Shown: positions 1 through 10,650 of the stretch, piece by piece | Position numbering within the stretch: the stretch's first letter is position 1 | How the letters are laid out: each line of letters opens with the position of its first letter | Source of the DNA: Ovis canadensis | Taxonomy: Eukaryota; Chordata; Mammalia; Artiodactyla; Bovidae | Length of the DNA: 64,000 nt | Assembly (NCBI RefSeq): GCF_042477335.2 | Contig: NC_091257.1 | Location: 45,664,501 to 45,728,500, forward strand | Direction of reading: 5' to 3' | Notes under the pieces: model-generated | Databases searched by the model: none | The model's input: only the letters and a program-made list of their open reading frames with translations | What the model was told of the DNA's origin: nothing | Made by a program: the position numbers and the translations under genes

Positions 1-125
1 GCCTTCATCTGATTCCTCCTCTCCCCAACCCCTTGCCCGTGGTAACTACAATTCTGACCTCTTTTTCTATGACCTTGTTTGTTCTTGAAGTATCATTGAC
101 CTACAAGACTACTTCTCTATTCTTA
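1..125 (-). repeat. Old L1 3' UTR fragment, antisense
   Basis: The stretch resembles the reverse strand of mammalian L1 3' UTRs: a pyrimidine-rich block followed by a variant of GAAGTATAATTGACCTACAA. It probably continues to the left of the window. Confidence 0.4.
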
Positions 126-1440
126 AACCATAATTACCTCTCCTGTCTAGCAAACCTCCCAGTCTTGCTGTGAAGCCTCCAGAAAAGACAACTTCATATA
201 AGGCAGCACTTAATTCACACAGCAACCTATGAAGATATGAGGTCTCTGCCATCCTCAACACAGAAATTCTATCTCTAGTCTCAAGAAAGCTTTTTCAATT
301 TCCATTTTCTCCCAATGGGAGGGATCACAAATCAAATCTGCTAAGTTACATGGCCAAGCTTAGCTGCAAAAGAGGCAGTTAAAATCTTTAAAGATTTTAA
401 CTTTCATAAGTTACTTAAAACAGTGTCGATGAACCCTGCTAAAATATTAGTGTGAAAGCAAAGGAGAAAGGATCTAAGGACAACCACCAGGCTGCCAGAA
501 GGAGGTGATCATGTATCCATTTCATATGAGGACAGCGTGGCTCAGGGATATGAAGAGGTCCCAGGAACTGAAGTCAGGTTTGTCAGACTCCAGAGCTGCT
601 TCTGAAGATACTGGTTGGTTCTACCTGGTTTTCTGTGTTCACAGAGGATAGAGCTGCCTCCAGCACACTCTGTCTTGAGATTCATTCAAACAGAAGGCCT
701 GACATCCCCCCACCCCTCTGATTTTATCTAGAAATGGAAGCAAACTCCTCTCTTCAGTTATTTTAGCTACAACATGATTTTTACATACCCCAGTATACCG
801 TTACTTCTCTTAACAATATTTACTAAGTCAGACACAATTTTGCCAACTACTCACAGGAAAGAGTTCTTTAGCGTAAGGTTGCACAGGCTGTGTTCCTTAC
901 ATAGCACAAAATATTTTAAACCAGTACTTAAACAAGGTTTCAGAAAACCAATTTAAACTAAATCCATGGTAAAACACACACACACACATTTTCAAGCTCC
1001 TGAAATGAAAACAAAGAAATTATCCATATTACTTAAAAGGAAAAAACTAGTCAAGTTATTTGAATTATACATTCAAGTCATCCTTTTAATGTTTGCTTCA
1101 AATCCACATTGTTTTGTTTTTCAGCACTGAGAAAACTACCATTTGGCATTCTTAACAGACACACATGCTTGTACTTACAGTTAACGAATAACTTCCTTGC
1201 AGAGTTTTTTTTGGGGGAGGGGGTTTACATCATTCTGTTTCTCATTCTGTATCTTTCAACACTGTAGTTTATATTAGAGACCAATAATTATGTTATCATG
1301 TGCTAACAGATGCCTCTAACACTTAAGTAATTCTCTCAAGAATTCAGAAGCCATCACAAAAGGCATTTTGTATTAGTTATTAACAACTGGCTAAAGAGGG
1401 TCATCTTCAATTTGCAACTGGAACCACCTCATTCTTCGAC
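126..1440. other. Unassigned 5' flanking sequence
   Basis: No gene or clear interspersed repeat is seen. A short (AC)8 run lies at 973-988. The 60-codon frame at 774-956 has no recognisable features. Confidence 0.5.
973..988. repeat. (AC)8 microsatellite
   Basis: Eight uninterrupted AC units are visible. Confidence 0.9.
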
Positions 1441-1845
1441 CAGGACAAATACTGTATTAATCAGGGTAGGCTCTCTGTGGTAACATATAATCCTATCTCA
1501 GTGGTTTAAGACATTAAAAGTATATTTTCCACTCATATTTTCTGGTAGTTAAGGTTGGCAGGAGGGCTTTCCTTCACATGGCCATTCAGACACAGCCTAT
1601 TTCTCTCCTGTGGCTCCATGACCCACATTTGAGGAATTGTCTCCCTCCTGTCAAAGAGTGGAGAAGAACTGGAGGACATTTGGGGGGTGGGGAGGCTTTT
1701 TGATATGTCAGTTCACAAAGGCACTTCTTCCACATCCTATTGGCTGGCACTCAGGGGCAGAACCATATCTAACTGCAAAGGAGCTTGGGAAATGCAGTGT
1801 CTTTATGTGCCCAGGAGGAGGAAGAGAAGAACATAGGTTTAGTGA
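1440..1845. repeat. Ancient interspersed repeat, family not assigned
   Basis: Segments such as the start ATTAATCAGGGTAGGCTCTC and the end GGAGCTTGGGAAATGCAGTG resemble a widespread old mammalian LTR or DNA-transposon repeat. The exact family could not be settled by eye. Confidence 0.4.
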
Positions 1846-1848
1846 GCA

Positions 1849-1886
1849 CTGAAGCGACTTAGCAGCAGCAGCAGCAGCAGCAGCAG
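1849..1886 (+). repeat. SINE tail remnant with (AGC)n expansion
   Basis: CTGAAGCGACTT followed by (AGC) repeated about nine times is the characteristic 3' end of Bov-tA/BOV-A2 elements. The body of that SINE is absent; the next SINE begins at once. Confidence 0.7.
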
Positions 1887-2100
1887 GCTTCCCATGTGGC
1901 TAAGTGGTAAAGAATTCACTTGCCAATGCAAGAGACAAGAGACACGGGTTTGATACTTAGGTCAGGTTGGGAAGATTCCATAGAGAAGGAAATGGCAACC
2001 CACTTAGTATTCTTGCCTGGGAAATCCATGGACAACGGAGCCTGGCAGGCTACAGTCCATGGAATCCTGAAAGTGTCGGACATGACTTAGCAATTAAATA
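1887..2100 (+). mobile_element. Bov-tA SINE, sense
   Basis: It runs from the head GCTTCCCATGTGGCTAAGTGG through the internal pieces GGCAACCCACT, TATTCTTGCCTGG and CTACAGTCCATGG to the end GACATGACTTAGCAA. An A-rich tail follows to about 2115. The tRNA-like head is decayed. Confidence 0.9.
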
Positions 2101-2220
2101 AAAACAACAACAAACCATAAATACCATTGAGTCTCTGTTGCAAATACCAAAAGAAATTGCTAGGCCAGAAAAAAAACAGAAACAAACAAACAAAACCCAA
2201 CCAATCAAACAAAAAAAAAC
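2101..2220 (+). repeat. A-rich simple sequence
   Basis: Several (AAC)n and (AAAC)n runs surround an A-rich stretch following the SINE. Confidence 0.7.
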
Positions 2221-2369
2221 AGACAATTCACTTTAAAAGTTGTTTGAAGTTGATGATGATGTAATTAAAAATTATGACCTTTTACTTATACTAGCAAATC
2301 TAGTGTGAGTAATAGGTGTTCGAAATTCAAGTCAACTTTCATAAGGTATTTACACACAGTTACCTGAAG

Positions 2370-2955
2370 TCAAATATTTTTTATTGTGTTAAAATATTCA
2401 AAACATACAATTTATCATTTTAACTATTTTTAAGTGTCTGGTTCAGTGGCATAAAGTATGCTCACTATCCATCTTTACAATTTTTTCATCTTCTCCAAGT
2501 TGAAACCCAGCACTCACTAAACACTAACTCCCTATCCTCCTAACCCCAGCCTCTATTCTACTTCCTGTCTTTATGAATTAGACTATTCCCAGGCACCTTA
2601 TGTAAGTGAAATTATACAATATTTGTCATTCTGTGTGTCTGGCTTATTTCACTTAGCATAATGCCTTCAAGGTTCATCCAAGCTGTAGCATTATCAGATA
2701 GCATTCCTTTTTAATGCTAAATAATATTCCCTTGTATATACAGACTATATTTTGTTTATCCACCCATCCATCAATGAACATGTGGGTTGTTTCCACCTTT
2801 TGGCTATTGTGAATAACACTGTTACCAACACAGGCATACAAATATCTGTTTGGTTCTTTGATTTCACTTCTTGGATTTACACCCAGTAGTGGAGTTGCTG
2901 GATGATTTGTTAACACTAGTTTTTGAGGAAATGCTCTACTTCTCCAAAGTAATTG
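2370..2955 (-). mobile_element. L1 3' end (ORF2 C-terminus and 3' UTR), antisense
   Basis: The reverse strand encodes the degenerate ORF2 tail with the pattern (D)KQNIV-IYKGILFSIKKE over 2674-2916. The 3' UTR follows at lower coordinates. The blocks GTGTCTGGCTTATTTCACTT and CTATTGTGAATAA are typical of older mammalian L1. Confidence 0.85.
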
Positions 2956-3054
2956 TAAATCACAATAGTTTTTGAAGACAAATTTGTGACTGGCTTCTAC
3001 AAATGGTTGTAATGACTCCTGTGTAAAAGTATAGTCCCTATTAAAAAGTTTTCT

Positions 3055-3925
3055 GATGTAAGTTGGTGTAGCCTATGGAAAACAGTGTGGAGGTTCCTCA
3101 GAAAACTAAAAATAGAATTACCATATGATCCAGCAATCCTAATACCACTCTTGAGCATATACTGAGATAATGTCACACCATGCTAAGTCGCTTTAGTTGT
3201 GTCTGACTCTGTGTGACCCCCATGGACTGTAGCACACCAGGCTCCTCTGTCCAAGGGATTCTTCAGGTAAGAATACTGGAGTGGGTAGTCATTTCCTTCT
3301 CTAGGGGATCTTCCTGACCCAGGGATCAAATCTGCATCTCTTAAGTCTCCTGCATTGGCAGGTGGGTTCTTTACCAGTAGCACCACCTGGGAAGCCTCAC
3401 TGAGATAATACTATGATTCAAATAGATACACGTACTCCTATGTTCAGAGTAGCACTAGTCACAATAGCCAAGACATGGAAACAACCAAAATGTTCATCCA
3501 TAGATGAATGGATAAAGATGTGGTACATATATACAATGGAATACTACCCAGCCATAAAAAAGAACAAAACAATGTCATTTGCAGCAATATGGATTCAACT
3601 AGAGATTATCACACTACATGAAGTCAGAAAGACAAAGACAAATACACTTTGGTATTAAGTGGTACATTACCACTTAAATGCGTAATCTAAAATATGGCAC
3701 AAATGAACCTAACTACAAAACAGAAACAGACTCCCAGACATAGAGAACAAACTTGTGGTTGCCAAGGGGGAGGGAAGGACTGGGGCTTTGGTATTAGCAG
3801 ATATAAAGTATCATATATAGGATGGATAGACCCAAGGTCCTACTGTTTAGCACAGGGAACTATATTCAGTGTCCTGTGGTAAACCATAATGGAAAAGAAT
3901 ATTTTTAAAAAATGTAAAAATAATT
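3055..3925 (+). mobile_element. L1 3' end, sense, split by a SINE
   Basis: The ORF2 tail begins GTTGGTGTAGCCTATGGAAA and resumes after the SINE with CAATAGCCAAGACATGGAAA and [18 protein letters not shown] over 3413-3658. The 3' UTR includes the TAGCACAGGGAACTATATTC block. It lies only about 100 bases from an antisense L1 end. Confidence 0.85.
3172..3398 (-). mobile_element. Bov-tA SINE, antisense, inserted in L1
   Basis: The element is flanked by an 11-base perfect duplication ACTGAGATAAT (3161-3171 and 3399-3409). The head is at the high-coordinate end (CACCTGGGAAGCC on the + strand). The surrounding L1 reads continuously when the SINE is removed. Confidence 0.92.
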
Positions 3926-5785
3926 CCCTGGATGGGGAAGAGGGTGGGGTTATGTTACTCTAGTTCTTTAGGAACTAGAATAGTTCTAATTTCACTTTTT
4001 CTTTGCCTTTAAATAATAAAACACATTGAATAGTTAGTTGTATTCTCTGAGAGGTAAAAAGAATAGGAGTTTGATGGGAAAATTGTGTGGAAAGCTCCGT
4101 CCTATCTCTCTTGTGACACTGGCATCTAACAGATTTCCTAGAAATGATGGTACTAGTTTATCACACCATGACCAAAAATTAAACTGAGAAAAATTTCTGT
4201 AGCAGTGAAAGTTTTAACTTCTAATTACCAATTAAAACCTGACAGCAACACTCTTCAAGAATTGATATCATTAACTGTGGTTTTCCCCTGCCACTCATAT
4301 GATAATTATCTGGATTACTTTATATTTTGTCTTCTCCAGAGTCTTTTCCTATAGTCTATTTCTGCATAAATATTTAATACAGTTAAATAGGGTGATGAAA
4401 ACCTGACTGTCTTCTGGAAGTTGAACCCAAACAGCAAGGGGTACTGGATGTTTGGGTTGGATTTTATTCTCTTTGCCAATTTAGTGTTTCTGAGTATAGG
4501 TACTGTCAAAATTCAAAGATACTATGAAAATAAAAAGCAGGTACTGTGGAAATGAGAGTGTATTTGAACTAAACCCTTAACAGAGAGATTGATTTGGGAA
4601 GCTTTGGTTCCTTAATAATATGATTTTTAACTCAACTATTTCATCACAGAAAGATGATAGTACAGTGATATTCTAGATTTCAAAAAATATCTCCAAGTTA
4701 AGCTTTTCCAGGAAGAAAGGCTGGAAAAAATGACACTGGGTACAAGGCTTGATGGCAGATTACGATTTGTCATGGCAGGACATCATAAAAGACCTCTTTC
4801 ATCCATTCTCGCCTACCAGTCATCAGGGCTAATAGATCTGGGGTCCAGTTCTGGAGCACGTTTATTTTCATTATTTTTAAATAGGACCACATTGGGTGTT
4901 TCAGTAACAATAGTGCTTACATCACATGTGACATGAAATGGAATTAGAGTCTATGAACTCAAATGCTACACACTATCAAGTTTTTTCACTGCTGTACACT
5001 GAATTTGCATAATTTAGCTCCCCATGTTCAAACACACGCGTTCACAATAGTTTGAGAAATTTCCTGAAATAAAACTCCTACCTATTAATTTGAAGTTTCT
5101 TTGAAGCTGCTTCTTTCAAAACAAAGAGAAATAAAATCTAGAGCAGTTTCTCTTTAACACTATCTTTTTAAGGTGTTAAGTCCTAGAAGGAAGAGCCTGC
5201 ATGTGAAATCCATCACAAATCTTCCACCATGGGTGTAATGTGGGCAGTGGAGAATTTAGTAACTTCCATAAAGGAAAACTGGAGTCATTTTTTTTAACAT
5301 GAATCTTGTGTATAATTTCATGTCTGGCAGCATGGACTAGTGAAATACATAACATTATAAATAATGGACTTTTAGGCCTCTCCTTAACAACCACAGTCAG
5401 GTACACATCTGTAGGGCTTCATGGCTATGGTACAATCAGAGCGGCCGGCAGCACTGAAATCACTCCAGAAGCTTCCACTGATCCATCTATTCATCATATT
5501 ATCTTCATATGAGCCCCAGTCATTCCTGGTAATAGTCACCTCTCCAAAACTCACACCCCTGGAGTTTTTAACCCCAACATTTTTATTCTTTCTTCTGCCA
5601 CCCCTGGGTGCTATTTTTACCCCCTTCTTGGTTCCTAGGATGTAAAAAGCCTGCTCTCCCAGTATTTTCTCTCTGCCTGTCCCTCACCAACCAACGTCTT
5701 ATACTTTTAACCTCTTGATAAAACGAAAAAAAACCCTTGCTAAAACCCTTATTTTTTTTCTCTTTTTCTCATCATATATATTTTC
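3926..5785. other. Unassigned 5' flanking sequence
   Basis: No gene, RNA or clear repeat is recognised. Short frames in this interval (for example 4730-4936 and 5306-5645) show no family resemblance. Confidence 0.5.
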
Positions 5786-5789
5786 AAAA

Positions 5790-5965
5790 ATTTTTTTGGT
5801 TATTTATTTAGGATGTACCAGGTTTTAGTTGAAGAAGGCAGGATCTTCATTGATCATGCAGGCAGCATGTGTCAGATCCAGTTCCCTGATCAGGGACTGA
5901 ACTTGGGCCTCCTGCATTGGGAGCATGGAGTCTTAGTCACTGGACCACCAAAGAAGTTCTTTTTC
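5790..5965 (-). mobile_element. CHR-type tRNA-derived SINE, antisense
   Basis: The block TTCCCTGATCAGGGACTGAA followed by CCTGCATTGGGAGCATGGAG and ACTGGACCACCAAAGAAG is the reverse strand of the CHR SINE head. The tail is decayed. Confidence 0.75.
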
Positions 5966-6029
5966 ACTTAAATATATTAATGTATTTCCTAGCATCATAT
6001 TGAAGTTCTCTGTCCTCTACCAAGAGGGC

Positions 6030-6240
6030 AAGTGCTAAGACATCATCAAACTGGGTTCTAGCCCTGACCTTGCACAAGGCACTTTTCTGTCTGCTTTCTT
6101 ATCTGTAATCGGAGGAGAAATTGATCCTATCATGTAGACTGTTCCAAAAGTTAAGATAACAGACGGTCCTTAGAGTAGCAGAAGTGGCCTCAGGAAACAT
6201 CTATTACTATTAATATTATTATCATTATTAATGTTTGCCT
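6030..6240 (+). repeat. MIR SINE, sense
   Basis: The order of GGGTTCTAGCCCTGACC, a CTTATCTGTAATCGG core and a final TAT/ATTATT-rich end fits MIR. It is diverged. Confidence 0.45.
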
Positions 6241-6459
6241 TCATTTCAAACGACACCTGGAGGTTCTTCCCATCTGAGTACTCATCCTTTTTTTTTTTTC
6301 TCAGAATTCAGGATAAAGTTAAAGCAGTGCAAAGAGCAGTAACCACAGAGTAATACTTCAATTCTATGCAGTGGTAACTGCTCTCCGCACTGTTTCCTAG
6401 ACTGGCTCACAAGTATTCGGGAAGCCTGTTTGTGATATCAAGTGCCTGGCCAGAGCTCA

Positions 6460-6672
6460 TGTGAATCGTTCAGTTGTGTCCGGCTCTTTGCCACTCCATG
6501 GCCAATAATAATTCTTGCCCAGGCAAGAATACTGTTCTCCAGGCGAGAATACTGGAGTGGGTTCTCACTTCCTTTTCCAGAGAATCTTCCCCACCCATGG
6601 ATCGAACCCCGGTCTCCGGCACTGCGGGAAGATTCCTTTCCATCTGAGCCACGAGGGAAGCCTATCCCATCA
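6460..6672 (-). mobile_element. Bov-tA SINE, antisense
   Basis: An imperfect duplication of about 20 bases (ATCAAGTGCCTGGCCAGAGC, from 6438, and its copy from 6674) flanks it. The motif CAGGCAAGAATACTG is duplicated inside the element with a small insertion. Confidence 0.88.
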
Positions 6673-6782
6673 CATCAAGTGCCTGGGCCAGTGCTCACAG
6701 CATCACTCTCATTTTAAAGATCAGAAGCCTCAGGCCCAAGAACATGAAACAATGAAGGAATAAACTAATGTTAAACATCATG

Positions 6783-6890
6783 AATTTACTAAATGCCACC
6801 TAACTGTAAGCTTTAAAGTAGTAAATGTTATGTATATTTTACCACAATTTAAAAAATCATTTGGGAGGGAAAAAGAAAAAAAGAAACTCA
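6783..6890 (+). repeat. L1 3' UTR terminal fragment, sense
   Basis: TGTATATTTTACCACAATTTAAAAAA is the usual end of older L1 elements, preceded by a CTTTAAAGTAGTAAATG block. Confidence 0.55.
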
Positions 6891-7254
6891 ACATTGTCCG
6901 TATTCAGGATGCTGATCCAAATTCTGTTCTTGCCATTAAACTACCAGTGCACGCCCCCTGGCTTGCTGTCCTTGCAGGAAACTCAAAATAGCTTCTAAGG
7001 CCTCCACGTTCCAGACTTTGCCACGGAGAACTGGGATCTGGGGTAAATGCAACTGGTTCCTTTCTCCCTGGGGGCTGTAGTTCCTAATCCTTCAGACTCA
7101 GCCAAACTAGAAAGAGAAACCTCTCCTTCCAGAGTATCTGGCGGGTACAAGAGACTCGCGCAGAGGAAGTGGGTTCTGAGCTCAGCAGTTGAGCGGATTC
7201 TCAGGCTGTAAGTCTGACTGCTCAGGGGAAGGCCCGGCGCCCAGAACTTGAGCT

Positions 7255-7650
7255 CAAATAGCCTGGAGGCGGGCGGGGCGGGGGCGGGGCGGGACCGAAG
7301 GCGGGGCCTGGCAGAAACCTGCTGGGCGTGGCCGAGTCTGGAGCGCGGCCCAACAGGAGCCCATTGCGAGTAGTCTAAGGTCGGGGGCGGGGCCGACGGG
7401 CGCCCAGTGGGCGTGGCCGAGGGCAGGTGGGCGCGGTCAGGGCCGGAGGGCTGGGAAAAGACTAGACCCGAGGGTGAAGTGGGCGGGGATTGGGGACAAG
7501 TCAAAGACCCGGAAAGTTGGCCCTGCAGAGGGTCTCCAGGGAGAAGGCGGCACGCAGCGAGTGGAGGGAAGGCGCCCTGGAACCGGAGCGGGCGCGGGAG
7601 CTGTGGGCCCGGTAGGAAGGGTGAGGTCGCTGCAGAGCTGGGCGCGTGAA
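7255..7650 (+). promoter_or_regulatory. PTER: CpG island, probable PTER promoter and first non-coding exon
   Basis: This is the only strongly CpG-rich stretch in the window. GC boxes of the Sp1 type are seen at 7271-7279, 7281-7290, 7300-7308 and 7383-7394. Another at 7481-7488 touches an inverted CCAAT box (ATTGG, 7489-7493). There is no TATA box, as usual for broadly expressed genes. A good 5' splice-site candidate, AGG|GTGAGG, lies at 7620/7621. Since the first coding exon of PTER has only 39 bases of 5' UTR after its acceptor at 51545, a separate upstream exon is required, and this island is the only obvious source. Assignment to PTER is inference; the start point and exon edges are not visible. 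A divergent transcript is possible. Confidence 0.6.
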
Positions 7651-7822
7651 CTCCTGCAGGGACCGTGGCGAAGGTCCCGCCTGGGGAAGGAGTCCCTAAG
7701 GCTTTGGCTTCTTGCTGCCTCTCTCCTGTCGCTCTCGGGGAAGCTGCAAAGACGGGGATCTTGAGGCTGCGGGAGGCCTGGGAGACTGGTCTAGGCTTGC
7801 CGGTGGCTTGTTGCCCCGAAGT

Positions 7823-7955
7823 CTGGTGGTGGTGGTTTAGTCGCTAAGTCGTGTCCGACTCTTTGGATCCCATGGACTGTATATAGCCTGCCAGGCTTCT
7901 CTGTCCATCGAACTCTCCAGGCAAGAATACTGGAGTTTCCATTTCCTTCTTCAGT
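7823..7955 (-). mobile_element. Bov-tA-type SINE fragment, antisense, in the CpG-island shore
   Basis: A perfect 8-base duplication CCCGAAGT (7815-7822 and 7956-7963) flanks the copy. It begins with a (GGT)n run and GTCGCTAAGTCGTGTCCGAC and is truncated at the head. Confidence 0.88.
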
Positions 7956-7965
7956 CCCGAAGTTT

Positions 7966-8160
7966 CAAGTCCTGCACAGTCAAGCTTGAAACCCGAGATT
8001 CAGAGTCCCGCGCAGAGCGAGGCCGAGGGCCCCTGTGGCTCCAGCTCAGGGTCGGTGGGCAGAAGTGCTCTGGGGTTGTAGTTTGGCAGCAGTGCTGGTT
8101 TTCACTTCTGGGGTCGTACTTGGGCAGCTGTGCTGGCCTCAGGGTCATCTTTTCCACGCT
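7966..8160. other. CpG-island shore, GC-rich, unassigned
   Basis: Moderately GC- and CpG-rich sequence continues downstream of a SINE that splits it from the main island. It holds no convincing coding frame. It was probably contiguous with the promoter island before the SINE inserted. Confidence 0.35.
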
Positions 8161-8816
8161 TGTTCTCCTTTATAAGCTTTGAAATCATACCTCTAAGCCT
8201 TGGGCCTCAGCTTGCCGCTTTATTTTACTGTCGTGGTCTTTCCATTGTAAAGATACTCCAGACACACTTAGGTGCGGATATGATCATGGTATTTACAGCC
8301 GCGATGTGATATTTTGAAGACGCCTCAGGTGCAGAGACACCTGGGGGGGGGAGACGTTTAGAGAACTTCCTCCATGTGTAGACACACGAGTCTATTCATC
8401 CTTAAATCACTTCTCCAGTGGAGAAAACAGACAAGCATTGACTCCTATCCTAAAGGGTCTGTCACATTCACTGTCATATAGAATGAATATCAATAAGAAA
8501 AAAGCCCTAAAAAGTAGAACTCCTCCTTGGCCAGTTACATTTTATTTTACATTGGCAGGAGGGGTGTACAGCTTTTATCCTGAAGGCCTGATGTAATTCC
8601 AGAAATAACCTAGCCCCTTCGAAAAGAAATCTCAGTGCAAGAGGCAAAGAAAAAGAGATCAGACAGCTGACTGACTGCTGATAGCAAGATAGCAACTTAA
8701 TTTTTTAAAGGATAAGAGTTCTACTTTATGAAATGCTGTGTTCATTTGTGGAGGCTAGATGCTGCTTTATTATTATAAAAGTGACTAAACTATATGTAGA
8801 TTTTTTAAAATAAATA
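8161..8816. other. Unassigned intronic sequence
   Basis: No repeat or exon is recognised. A run of nine G lies near 8343-8351. Confidence 0.5.
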
Positions 8817-8818
8817 TT

Positions 8819-9137
8819 CTGTTGTTGTTCAGTCGCTAAGTCATGTCCAACTCTGCGACCCCGTGGATCGCAGCATGCCAGGCTTCCCTGTCCTCCATTA
8901 TCTCCTGGAGTTTGCTCAGATTCATGTCCATTGAGCTGGTGATGCTATCCAACCATCTCATCATCTGCTACCCTCTTCTTTTGTCTTCAGTCTTTCCCAC
9001 CATCAGGGTCTTTTCCAATGAGTTGGCTCTTTGCCTCAGATGGCCAAAGTACTAGAGCGTCCGCTTCAGCAAGTCTTTTCAATGAATATTCAGAGTAGAT
9101 TTCCTTTAAGATTGACTGGTTTGATCTCCTTATAAAC
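8819..9137 (-). mobile_element. BovB LINE 3' end, antisense
   Basis: It starts with (GTT)n then CAGTCGCTAAGTCATGTCC and contains the 3' segment that overlaps the end of the RT frame (blocks CATCAGGGTCTTTTCCAATG and ATGGCCAAAGTACT). It is 5'-truncated. Confidence 0.88.
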
Positions 9138-9720
9138 TTTGCAGTGCGTATAGTTAAAATTTGATCCAGATAGGAGCAAAGAACAACAGATCATTTACAG
9201 TCTTGAAAAGTCTACCCCTATGTATTTAATGCCTTCTTAGTCTTGCGCTTGGCCCTAAGATCCCTGGTATTGTAGTAGGTAGTGGACCCCTATGTAAGGC
9301 TTGTAGAAGTTGTTCTCAGAAATAAGCCTGAAGACAAAATAATGAACTACAGAGAATGGGAGGAGCTTTCTGACCTTGGAAAATATCCATTCTTGTTACC
9401 ATATGCTTTAAAGGGTTACTATATGAGGAATCTTTCTTCTACATATCTTAAATACCTGAGTCAACCAAACAGTAACACTGCTGAGAAGTCCTTACGCTGT
9501 GCACTGCCTATGAACTTCACTGTTAATAGGAAAACCTGAGATGGTTGTTGAATACGTTTTTCATATACTGAACACGGCATCTTTCTGTTTCTCAGTGGTT
9601 CGTGTTTTTCTAAAAATGTTTCATTTAAAAAAAGCCTTCTCATTCATAGACTTTCCTCCCTCAGTTAAAAAAAAAAAAAAAGAAGACGAAAAATAAAATA
9701 TCTGCTCCCACTTAGTCATC
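9138..9720. other. Unassigned intronic sequence
   Basis: No feature is recognised apart from an A-run near 9667-9681. The 85-codon frame at 9282-9539 has no recognisable features. Confidence 0.45.
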
Positions 9721-9724
9721 TGGC

Positions 9725-10165
9725 ATAAACTGGCTCTGTGGTTCTGACGACCTGTTTCATGAAACCATTATCTCTCTGAGTACAACTGTCTCTGCCTGCT
9801 CAGCATGGGAGTCCTAAGTGTTACCCATGTCCCTGTCCCCTTCCAACGAGGCATGGCCATGGAGCTGCCTTGGATAATTAAATATAAGTGGAGTGACCTG
9901 TGTCACTCCCAGGTGGAAGCTTTAAAAGCCAATGAGAGGCATACCCCACTCTCCCTCTGCCAGAGTGACCACTGGTTTTCTAGACAATGGCTGTTCTGTC
10001 AGCCTGGAACACAGAATGAAGACAACCAGCAGAGTCCCCATCACTCTGTGTTAGACACAGTGTGAGCCAGAAACCAGCTTCTGTTGGGTTTAGGCCCCAG
10101 GGTTTGGGGATTTGTTTGTTAAATCAGTAATAACCTAGCCTATCCTGACTAATACAGTCAGGTAA
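9725..10165 (+). repeat. MaLR/MLT1-type solo LTR-like repeat
   Basis: The sequence ends with a GTTTGGGGATTTGTTTGTT block and CCTAGCCTATCCTGACTAAT ACAG, the common end of MLT1-type LTRs, and has the GAGTGACCTGTGTCACTCCC-like region upstream. No internal viral genes are present. Confidence 0.55.
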
Positions 10166-10454
10166 GGTCTGAGTCACATGCCTGCAGGGATTACTGGTTT
10201 CCAGCTTATCAGATATCCTGGGAGCCTAAAAGAGGGAAGGTTCTGTAAGAGTGTGCTTCTGTGACCAGTGTTCCTTTTTAACTATCAGATGAGATAGCAG
10301 GTAGACTTGTTTCCAGAACACTCAAGTCAACTTTGTGATTTTAATCAAAGGTGAGGAAGATGGCATTTAGATGTTTAATCACATTCTCTAAGGGCAGCAG
10401 GTGTTAAAGTGTAAAGTACAGAAAAGTTCAATGTCCATAAGGGATAGGAATTAA

Positions 10455-10650
10455 GGCCGTCATTTTCATTTTGAAAAATGCAATTTATATATAAATATAG
10501 TTATATCTATAGATACAGATATATTTATAAATACATAAAATGTAAATATTTTACATACTTAAAATATATAGTATAAAATGTATATTTATATATATAAACA
10601 TATCTTGTATACTTATAAAATCTAAATGTATTTTTCTATATAAATACATT
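10455..10650. repeat. AT-rich low-complexity tract
   Basis: It is almost entirely A/T with many imperfect TATA and TATTTATA repeats. Confidence 0.8.

Noticed and set aside
1887..2100. tRNA genes
   Set aside because: The tRNA-like heads here and in the other SINEs are decayed SINE promoters, not folded tRNAs.
6995..7504. 169-codon reverse frame across the CpG island
   Set aside because: GC-rich DNA yields long frames by chance; composition is Pro/Ser/Arg-rich and no domain or splice context is visible.
7407..7847. Three overlapping forward frames in the CpG island
   Set aside because: Same chance effect; they overlap in different frames and run into a SINE.
9725..10165. Endogenous retrovirus with genes
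   Set aside because: Only solo LTR-like sequence is seen here and at 12123 and 55455; no gag, pol or env-like coding is present.
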